The position numbers and the translations under genes were made by a program. A stretch of 35,014 bases of DNA from Candidatus Methanomethylicaceae archaeon (lineage in GTDB: Archaea; Thermoproteota; Methanomethylicia; Methanomethylicales; Methanomethylicaceae). The notes beneath the pieces are model-generated. The model was not told the origin of the DNA and did no database searches. It saw only the letters and a program-made list of their open reading frames with translations. Shown piece by piece: positions 6,917 to 12,909 of the stretch; positions within the stretch are counted from its first letter, which is position 1, and every line of letters starts with the position of its first letter. The stretch is from NCBI GenBank assembly GCA_015660995.1, contig JACTUC010000023.1:1-35014 (forward strand), written 5' to 3'.

Positions 6917-8095
6917 CTAGGCAATCCTCACAAAGGAGGGGTTTGCTCTTCGAGCAATATTGATCGCCGCATTTGCATCGGCGTGGACCCGATAGCCGCA
7001 TTTTAGGCACTTGAAGTGAACACCATGGCGGTTCTTCGGGTTTATGAATCCGCATTGGTTGCACTCCAGAGATGTGTGTCTTGGATTGAAATAGCGGACT
7101 GGAATTCCGTTTCGTGAGGCCATTCCCTCAATTGCTCTTTGCAGTGTGGCTGTTGGGGTTAAATCTCCGCCTTTCCCAGAAGAAGGAATCAGGTCATCTT
7201 CGAGAGAGATGCCGTATTGATATTGCGTGGCTATCTCTTTTAGTTCCTTGCAGATGATACCGATGGCATTTTTTCTATACTTTCTATTCTTTTGATCCCA
7301 CAGCTTGCTGGATGGTGGAGAGTTGTCAAATGTCTGCCGCAGATGAGTAAGCTGCATCATTTGTGTCTTCCAATCCTTTTGTTCCCTAGGCTTCCCCTTC
7401 CAATCTCGCGCCAAGAAGGTTACACCGTGAACTTTCCCGGTGAGGTCCGTTAGAGCTGCCACCACAAGGTGATTCCAGCCGACGCCAACCCCGATCCAAC
7501 CCTTTGGTGCGAAGGGCTCGGGTGCAGGAAGCTCTATCGTTATGTAGACTCCGTACCACGGCTTATGGGCGGGTTCTGTCAGCCGAGCGCTTTTATAGGA
7601 TCCTGGCGTTCGGGCGGCTTGGCGAAGCAAATCGTTTTTATGCTCACTGCAGGTCACCAATGCCTTAGCTACCTGACCCTTGTCTGATCCATAGGGAGTT
7701 CCTGAAACCTTCAGATACAGGCAAACACTGTTGTTTTCCAGTGCCAGCCAAGACTGCTTATCCAAAGCTAAAGTTATGTAGTCGATGCCTGTTTTAGGAA
7801 GATTTTTCATGGCTTGTATGGAGACTTTGTAAAGCTTGTCGGAATAGTCTCTGTAGGCCCTAAGCTCCTTGGCCAAGGCTTGATGATCGGCGCTTTGAAC
7901 ACTCTGGAAAGGGATGTAGCCTTTTATGGTAATGGTATATGTTTTTTGAGTAGCATCCCTGCGGATATCCTTCCTAGGTTGGACAATAGAAGCACCCGTT
8001 GGGGAAAGCGAATCCGTCTCACATGTAGTTGGAGAGTTATGCTCTTCAACAATCTCCTTCAATGCACGTTCAGACGGATCGTCAGGTTCAGCCAT
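6917..8095 (-). CDS. tnpB: TnpB-family protein with altered RuvC-I site
   Basis: This 392-residue TnpB (IS200/IS605 accessory, RNA-guided nuclease family) ends in the usual zinc ribbon (C345-x2-C348, C363-x2-C366) followed by HADANAAINIARR with the RuvC-III aspartate at 373. The RuvC-II glutamate is present in GISLEDDL (E299). The RuvC-I motif, normally G-[IV]-D-x-G, reads GVGVG at residues 202-206, so the catalytic aspartate is glycine 204 (codon GGC, one transition from GAC). The product is therefore probably unable to cut DNA. No tnpA is beside it, and its stop lies 4 nt from the neighbouring gene's stop, leaving no obvious right end. The first 45 residues are polar and look disordered. 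Confidence 0.85.
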   Translation of the reverse strand: MAEPDDPSERALKEIVEEHNSPTTCETDSLSPTGASIVQPRKDIRRDATQKTYTITIKGYIPFQSVQSADHQALAKELRAYRDYSDKLYKVSIQAMKNLPKTGIDYITLALDKQSWLALENNSVCLYLKVSGTPYGSDKGQVAKALVTCSEHKNDLLRQAARTPGSYKSARLTEPAHKPWYGVYITIELPAPEPFAPKGWIGVGVGWNHLVVAALTDLTGKVHGVTFLARDWKGKPREQKDWKTQMMQLTHLRQTFDNSPPSSKLWDQKNRKYRKNAIGIICKELKEIATQYQYGISLEDDLIPSSGKGGDLTPTATLQRAIEGMASRNGIPVRYFNPRHTSLECNQCGFINPKNRHGVHFKCLKCGYRVHADANAAINIARRANPSFVRIA

Positions 8096-8226
8096 GGTTT
8101 CACCTTTTGGGTAAGGGCTTCCTTTGAACTACCATATTATGGAATGAAAACAGTTCTTCACTTTTAACCTAGTTGCTTTGCTAGCTTGCTGCTGTAGTTT
8201 TATCTCACTGAACTTGTGATAATAGG

Positions 8227-8233
8227 TATATAA
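8227..8233 (+). promoter_or_regulatory. TATA box
   Basis: TATATAA lies 28 nt before the ATG at 8261, the normal archaeal distance for a leaderless or short-leader transcript. Confidence 0.45.
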
Positions 8234-8260
8234 GCAGAGATGCACATTATGATAAGCCCA

Positions 8261-8518
8261 ATGTTCAAGATGTTGTGGTATAAACAAACACAACGTCCCA
8301 AAGAAAGAATATTGGAATCATTCAGAGCAGGAGTATTCTACGAGTTCAAGGTAGTGATATAATTGATAGATCGCATTAGAGAGATGCAAAGGATAGCCAG
8401 TAAAAAGCTTCTTAAAGAAGGGTTAAAGAAGCCTGGCATTCGTGGAGTGAGGTATTGTAGCAGCGATAACAGCTTGGCATCACCAGTGAGCCAATATGAA
8501 GAGTTTTTGAATGCCTAA
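8261..8518 (+). pseudogene. Short frame interrupted by TAA, basic protein remnant
   Basis: A 33-codon frame beginning MFKMLWYKQT ends at TAA (8360-8362). The same frame continues for 51 codons (LIDRIREMQR to EEFLNA) to a TAA at 8516-8518. Both halves are lysine- and arginine-rich and together would make an 84-residue protein. A TATA box precedes the first ATG. It could be a small pseudogene or two tiny genes; no family is recognised. Confidence 0.3.
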
Positions 8519-8830
8519 ATCCAGTTGAAATACTTTAAAGATGTTTTTCTCTGCTTTATCTCCGAGGACAAGGTTTCAGTCACTTGACTGAGGCTCATGC
8601 ATGGCCATCTGGCTATGCCCTGTGGACCTTGGAAGCTGCTCTTCTTCAGCCCCTCTGAATCCTGCTCGAGACGTAGAGGCAGCAAGTTGGTTCCAGCCTG
8701 TACTTCTTTACCTTCAACGTCCTCTTTTCCTACTACCTAGGGGATATCGGAAGGTTTCAATGCTTGCAACCCCGGTGCTGCTTTGACTCTCTAATTGGAT
8801 CAATCATGACTACAAAGATTTAGAGTTGTT

Positions 8831-9463
8831 TCAAATAAAAAGTCGCATGAAATCAGATCTTGTTAATATCCCAGTCACTTTTCCTTCCTCTTCCACAAGA
8901 ATGGCCGGATAATGTATCATCACCTGCGCGACAACTCTCAAGGGTTCATTTCCCTCATATTTTGGGAGGGTTTCAATAATATCTGCTTCAAGCAACGTCA
9001 TGTCGCTAAGTTTTTTCAGCCAGCTCCTTTCGTTTCCTTTTTCTGGTGTTAGCATTTTTTTTATTAGGGCATCCTCAGTTATGACTCCAAGATAAGCTTC
9101 GTTTTCGCTTCTTACAGGCAGCTGGCTGAATCCATTTCTAAACATCAGTTTAGCAACATCCCTGATCTTGTCATGCGAGTTTGCCCACGTGAGGTCCTTG
9201 CCTTTTACTGCCAAATCTTTCACTACTTTATTGTAGGGTATTGGCGAGAGCACCATAAGCAAGAACTCCACCAAACCCTGAGCCTCATAGTACATCAGAT
9301 TCCTCTCTTCATGGAAGATTTTCCAAATTGAGGTCTGTGGCAATCCGAGTGGCTCGCCGAGAGATCGATCGGAAATTCCCAGCTCCTTTTTCATTCGCTC
9401 AACACGGGTGAGGAGTTTTTTTTCATCGGGAAGGGGTTCAAACGACTCCATCTTGATCATCAC
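8831..9463 (-). CDS. HTH-CBS domain regulator
   Basis: This 210-residue protein has an N-terminal helix-turn-helix of the Cro/C1 type (about residues 16-60, with a G-x-x-x-x-S-x-G-x-P pattern) followed by two CBS motifs (about 80-130 and 155-210, ending ILVEEEGKVTGILTRSDFMRL). Archaeal proteins of this design are DNA-binding regulators whose CBS pair senses adenosyl ligands. The first Met could also be M2 or M5. Its promoter region (9464-9530) is very AT-rich and shared with the divergent operon beginning at 9617, so it may control that operon; this is inferred from position. Confidence 0.85.
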   Translation of the reverse strand: MMIKMESFEPLPDEKKLLTRVERMKKELGISDRSLGEPLGLPQTSIWKIFHEERNLMYYEAQGLVEFLLMVLSPIPYNKVVKDLAVKGKDLTWANSHDKIRDVAKLMFRNGFSQLPVRSENEAYLGVITEDALIKKMLTPEKGNERSWLKKLSDMTLLEADIIETLPKYEGNEPLRVVAQVMIHYPAILVEEEGKVTGILTRSDFMRLFI

Positions 9464-9603
9464 TATTCTATTTTAGAATAATAATTATTATTTAATATAA
9501 CTTTATCTTAATATAATGATTGGTAATGACTGTGGGAAAAATGCAACAAAAGCTATTGTCGGAAGAAGAAAATGCTGGAGGCCGAGAAGGTGCTGTGGGA
9601 CCA

Positions 9604-9609
9604 GGGTGA
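9604..9609 (+). promoter_or_regulatory. Ribosome-binding site of the 9617 gene
   Basis: GGGTGA lies 7 nt before the ATG and matches the archaeal anti-Shine-Dalgarno; it supports this short frame as a gene. Confidence 0.5.
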
Positions 9610-9616
9610 ATGAAAA

Positions 9617-9811
9617 ATGGCAAGGACTCCGGATAGTTCGCCCTTCATTAAGGGACTCTATATGCAGGCTGTGACTTCGGGCGAGAGTGCTGCAAACATA
9701 CTGAAGACCAAAAAGAACCTTTCATCCGTAGAGCGGAAAAGACTTGAGCGGATAGTGAAGCAAGGCGAGAGGGCGAAGGAACACCTATGCGAGATGGGGG
9801 TCAACATATGA
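9617..9811 (+). CDS. Small basic protein, first gene of a coupled operon
   Basis: This 64-residue, lysine- and arginine-rich protein is mostly helical by pattern (residues 10-60) with no recognised family. Support comes from the ribosome-binding site and from the 4-nt ATGA overlap with the next gene. The operon sits between a regulator and a repeat tract, a setting typical of archaeal plasmids or integrated elements. The function is unknown. Confidence 0.55.
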   Translation: MARTPDSSPFIKGLYMQAVTSGESAANILKTKKNLSSVERKRLERIVKQGERAKEHLCEMGVNI

Positions 9812-10074
9812 GAAAGCCAAAGCGTCAGGTCTATTCTAAGGGGGAGCTGAACCTAATGATTGACAGCATACTGCACCCCCTGGCCACTGGTGATAGTGCG
9901 GTTGCGATCCTGCTGCTTGATGGCCTCCTCCACTCTGCTGTCGAGCAGGACCCCGGGCAGAGCATCCAGAAATTCATCCGCTACAGCCTCCCTCTAATAG
10001 TGAAAAATAACCACGATAAGCCCAAGAGGGCAAGAAGAAATTCTCTTATGATTCATGGAGGTGAGAAAAGATGA
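9808..10074 (+). CDS. Small helical protein, second gene of the operon
   Basis: It is 88 residues from the ATG at 9808, which overlaps the preceding stop as ATGA. The frame is open a little farther upstream, but the overlap start is the better choice because translation is then coupled. The N- and C-termini are basic, and the middle (about 20-65) is an amphipathic helical stretch (IDSILHPLATG, AILLLDGLLHS). No family is recognised. Confidence 0.55.
   Translation: MRKPKRQVYSKGELNLMIDSILHPLATGDSAVAILLLDGLLHSAVEQDPGQSIQKFIRYSLPLIVKNNHDKPKRARRNSLMIHGGEKR
10058..10065 (+). promoter_or_regulatory. Strong Shine-Dalgarno of the 10071 gene
   Basis: GGAGGTGA lies 5 nt before the ATG, inside the end of the previous gene. 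It is a near-perfect complement to the archaeal 16S 3' end and decides the start. Confidence 0.7.
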
Positions 10075-10646
10075 TAACGGATGAAGAATTCAAAGAGGCA
10101 ATAATCCAGTATGTTAGGGAGCACTACGAGCACTACAGAGAGGCACCCTCTCTAGGGGAGATTATTAGGCACTTCGAAGGCGAGAAGCTGAGCTTCTCTC
10201 GCTTCTACAAAGTCTTCCCTAAGGGCATGTCTGAGGTCTGCACGCTGGCTGGTGTACCGGTCCCAACTGAGCGGATGAAGAGGACTGCTAAGGCAATAAG
10301 AGCCGGAAAGAACGGACGACAGGTCGCAATCATGACTCAGGGGACGCAGGTACCCTCAAGGGTTGAAGAAGACAGGAAAAATACTTTTCCAACAGGACCA
10401 GGCGGTGCGAGGTGTCCAGCAGAAGATTGGCCTGAACATGATGGAGCGAGCAACAGTATCTGGGATGATTTGCTTGACTTGAAAGCCCGAGTAGCGGAAG
10501 TGGAGAAGTACCTTATGATAGCGTTTAAGATGGTCAAGTCGCTCGATGCAGTGTGCCCTGAATGCGGAAACAAGCTAGTTCTGTGGAGTTTGTGTACTAA
10601 CTGCCAGAAGGACTACACAATAACCCTCAATGTCCCAACCTCATAG
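10071..10646 (+). CDS. HTH and zinc-ribbon protein, third gene of the operon
   Basis: This 191-residue protein begins with a helical domain (about 1-75) containing APSLGEIIRHF and SFSRFYKVFPKGMSEVC, the pattern of winged-helix-type domains found in archaeal plasmid and virus-like proteins. A polar linker and a coiled-coil-like helix (about 131-155) lead to a C-terminal zinc ribbon (C162-x2-C165, C175-x2-C178). It is likely a DNA-binding protein for replication or control of an element. It overlaps the previous gene as ATGA. The exact role is inferred, not known. Confidence 0.7.
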   Translation: MITDEEFKEAIIQYVREHYEHYREAPSLGEIIRHFEGEKLSFSRFYKVFPKGMSEVCTLAGVPVPTERMKRTAKAIRAGKNGRQVAIMTQGTQVPSRVEEDRKNTFPTGPGGARCPAEDWPEHDGASNSIWDDLLDLKARVAEVEKYLMIAFKMVKSLDAVCPECGNKLVLWSLCTNCQKDYTITLNVPTS

Positions 10647-11122
10647 ACCATGTGAGATGATCCACCCAGGTTATGCAACTAATAAGTTTGCGAGAAATTT
10701 CAAAAATCCGGACTTCCATTTTTTTAATTTATCTCTTCGCTCTCCGTTTCCCCCTCTACTCTAAGCAAACATTAGTTCAATATTAAGGGGCTCTTTAATG
10801 ATTTCTGAGAAGTGGAAGGGGAAGCAAAACAAGGAGGGGAGATAGCACGTTATCATTTTTGGGTGCTCGCTCCACCAACGTTCTTAGACGTTCCTGAACA
10901 TTCCAGACTCGTTTTAAACACGCTCTGGTACACTCTGTCCCGCTCTGAGACGTTCCAAGACGCTCTGGGACGATGTCCTCACTCTAAGAATGTTCCAGCA
11001 ACAGCCTGCTGGGTATCCCTAGGCAGATGCATAAGAATAGAGAAAGGAAGAGTGGAAGACGCAACGGGTGATAAAGTGGACTGGGTGGGATTTGAACCTC
11101 AGACTAGTGAAAGCAATATCTG
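10647..11122. other. Non-coding interval with decamer repeats
   Basis: Between the plus-strand operon and the minus-strand defence island. An open frame at 10812-11147 crosses the repeat tract and has no family resemblance, so it is not called. The notable content is the 10-bp periodic tract at 10879-11000. A tRNA T-arm-like word near 11090 is discussed among the rejected items. Confidence 0.5.
10879..11000. repeat. About twelve degenerate 10-bp tandem repeats
   Basis: Units of ten bases with consensus CG[TC]TC[TC]RRGA follow one another: CGTTCTTAGA, CGTTCCTGAA, CATTCCAGAC, then after one 12-base unit CGCTCTGGTA, CACTCTGTCC, CGCTCTGAGA, CGTTCCAAGA, CGCTCTGGGA and three weaker ones. The period equals one DNA turn, so a bound protein would meet every unit on the same face. 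Iteron-like or protein-array function is an inference. Confidence 0.65.
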
Positions 11123-11818
11123 CTATCTCTTCTGTTTTAATGACTGAGGGTACTTTTCATCAAAACAATCGACTGAATTGGTAAGTATCGACTCAACCAA
11201 GTTATCTAGTATCGGTGATACCCAATAAGGACCTGCTGTGCCTGTGCTTTCGAAGAGCCTTGTCCTCGCGTTAAAGGGGGGAAGGGGGTTGATGAACTGG
11301 GTATAGTCCTTGCTGCCAAAGACGTAAATTGCAGTTGGATTGAACCGAGCAAATATTGCATTACATATTGCCGTCAGACTCTGTCCCCATATTTTTGCAG
11401 TATATGGGATATCATTTTGGTGGGCAATCGTGTAATTGAAGGACGCCTGATAGGATTGTGCTTCCTCGAAAGCATCTATTATTCCATAACCGCCTGAAAG
11501 GAAAAACCATTCTACGTCGTTGGTATTGAGTAGAAATGATTTGATTTGTGGATATCTTTTTCGACGTATTGCTCGATAGGCACTTCCTGCATTGACATAT
11601 AGATCAAAGGCATACGTTTTTTCAGTTCCTAGGCATGCTCGCGGATCTCGGAATATTCTTTCTCTTGTAGTCAGTAGGGAAGGAAGTAGGCGCTCCTCTA
11701 AATAATAGGAAGGACATGTTATCTTGGAACCTTTATCGATGGGGATAAACGGATACTTCGAGGCTGAACACGATGTAATGACAATGATGGTCAGATTACA
11801 TCACCTGTTTGCTCTCAT
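11123..11818 (-). pseudogene. YaaA/DUF6884-like gene with in-frame TGA at codon 6
   Basis: The minus strand encodes a 226-residue frame beginning right after a TGA. It contains TIIVITSCSASKYPF, then SGGYGIIDAFEEAQSYQ and a long acidic/aromatic C-terminus, resembling the YaaA/DUF6884 superfamily (start CS-x-[ST]K, later LSA-x-YG-like). The ATG at 11818 overlaps the stop of the preceding gene as ATGA and is in the same frame, but after MRANR comes TGA. No ATG, GTG or TTG lies between that stop and the conserved start, so the gene is either inactivated by one nonsense change or uses a non-standard start. It is last in the type I restriction operon. Confidence 0.65.
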
Positions 11819-12198
11819 GTGTGATCCACATACTTTGGAAGCCTGCTAAATTTTAACATATATTTTTTATGCAATTCTTCTTCAACGGCGCAGGGTCTTT
11901 CAGTTGTTGCCCATCTTACAACTATCTTAGAGGTATCCTCTTTTTCCCGGATTTTCTCCCCAGCTGAATGCGGCAATTTCCCTTTTGCCAACCCCTGTTT
12001 GACCCGCATTCTTAGGTTGGACGCTTTCCCAATAGTAAGCCTCTCTTCCTCTTCTAGAAGTTTAGCCTCATAAACACCTGATTCGTTAGGAACGCTTATC
12101 CCAAAATTGAACCTCAAGTCAACTTTAAGATCGTCCCACTTTGCCCAATCGGTCCAATCAAGGGTGATTTTTGGTATTTCAATAATTTCCTTATCCAT
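11815..12198 (-). CDS. GIY-YIG nuclease-like protein
   Basis: This 127-residue protein matches the GIY-YIG fold: SGVYEAKL (residues 40-47) for the first strand, LTIGKASNLRMRV (54-66) for the second motif with conserved arginines, and a helical E-rich segment (CAVEEELHKKY, 103-113) holding the metal-binding glutamate. The motif reads GVY/TIG rather than GIY/YIG. It follows the metallopeptidase by 30 nt and overlaps the next gene as ATGA, so it belongs to the operon. It may nick or bind DNA, or be a structural relative; activity is not certain. Confidence 0.7.
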   Translation of the reverse strand: MDKEIIEIPKITLDWTDWAKWDDLKVDLRFNFGISVPNESGVYEAKLLEEEERLTIGKASNLRMRVKQGLAKGKLPHSAGEKIREKEDTSKIVVRWATTERPCAVEEELHKKYMLKFSRLPKYVDHT

Positions 12199-12228
12199 GG
12201 TTATTTACACGCTCCCTTAGAGATACTT

Positions 12229-12906
12229 CTAGACTGTAAAGTATGAACCTAATCGTTGTTGTCTCTCGCTGAAATCGGGACACATCTTTGACAGTTCTTT
12301 TTTGAACCTCTTTGAGTGGTTAAATTCCGATAAATGAGCAAATTCGTGTAGAATTATATACTCTGAGAGTTCCTCAGGCAGGGCTATCAGGTGCCAGTTG
12401 AAAGTGAGATCACCGTTCCTAGAGCATAGCCCCCACTTGCTGATGCTTCTGATGTAGATGTTTTTTACCTCAACATCAAAACGCTTGGACAATTCATCTA
12501 CTTTGCCTCTCACATAGGAACTGGTTTCAGACTTCATCCAGTTATGAATCAAGCTCTGGGGATCAGCACCCTCGTTGATATGGACTATGAGTTTATTACC
12601 TGTAAATTCGACATCGCCCAGCCTGCCCGATTCGCTTTCCCTCTCGATAGGATAATACTTGCCCCTGTAAAGGATGCGATTCGGCTCGATAGTCTTCTTC
12701 GACCTGCTCAGCTCATCATATTTTCTCTGAATCCATTTGCTCTCCTTTTTCAGAAAGTCCTCAACATTGATCTTCTCTCCGCTCGGGATAACGACTTCAA
12801 CGGTAAGGTCCCTTCTGATTTTTAGAGTGGCATTCTTGCATCTGTCGCTGGTCTTGGCTAGATATGTAATGCTAAGGTCACCTAGCTTCAATTCTGGCAT
12901 GGGCAC
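12229..12906 (-). CDS. YgjP-like (DUF45, WLM-type) metallopeptidase
   Basis: This 225-residue protein ends with LHEFAHLSEFNHSKRF, the YgjP/DUF45 signature: zinc ligands H187 and H191 with catalytic E188, then NH-S-x-x-F with H197. The preceding SKWGLCSRNGDLTFNWHLIALPEE also fits the family. It starts 3 nt behind hsdR, so it is translated with the restriction enzyme. Genes of this family are often found next to type I restriction subunits, where their role is unsettled. Confidence 0.88.
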   Translation of the reverse strand: MPMPELKLGDLSITYLAKTSDRCKNATLKIRRDLTVEVVIPSGEKINVEDFLKKESKWIQRKYDELSRSKKTIEPNRILYRGKYYPIERESESGRLGDVEFTGNKLIVHINEGADPQSLIHNWMKSETSSYVRGKVDELSKRFDVEVKNIYIRSISKWGLCSRNGDLTFNWHLIALPEELSEYIILHEFAHLSEFNHSKRFKKELSKMCPDFSERQQRLGSYFTV

Positions 12907-12909
12907 TAC

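Larger units (their letters stand above)
8096..8830. other. Gene-poor, probably decayed interval
   Basis: No convincing intact gene lies here. The first third holds a TATA box and an interrupted short frame (8261-8518, listed separately). From about 8560 to 8790 the minus strand shows codon-like composition in two successive frames broken by stops, which looks like eroded coding sequence, possibly another transposon gene tail. The identity cannot be established. Confidence 0.4.

Noticed and set aside
8754-8770. Word GTTTCAATGCTTGCAAC, like the end of some CRISPR repeats
   Set aside because: It occurs once, with no second copy or spacers, and no cas1, cas2 or effector gene is in the window.
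8601-8786. 61-codon plus-strand frame
   Set aside because: Leucine- and proline-rich without a family; the minus strand of the same stretch looks more like decayed coding sequence.
11084-11100. Minus-strand word resembling a tRNA T-arm and 3' end (GGTTCAAATCCC), a possible att remnant
   Set aside because: The T stem pairs at only two of five positions, no matching acceptor 5' strand or anticodon arm is found upstream, and similarity to tRNA-Pro is limited to the universal T-loop word.
10812-11147. 111-codon plus-strand open frame
   Set aside because: It runs through the 10-bp repeat tract and into the end of the YaaA-like gene on the other strand; no ribosome-binding site or family resemblance.
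11801-11803. In-frame TGA as selenocysteine or recoded tryptophan
   Set aside because: TGA ends several good genes in this window, the residue lies before the conserved domain, and no SECIS-like hairpin was evident; a nonsense change is simpler.
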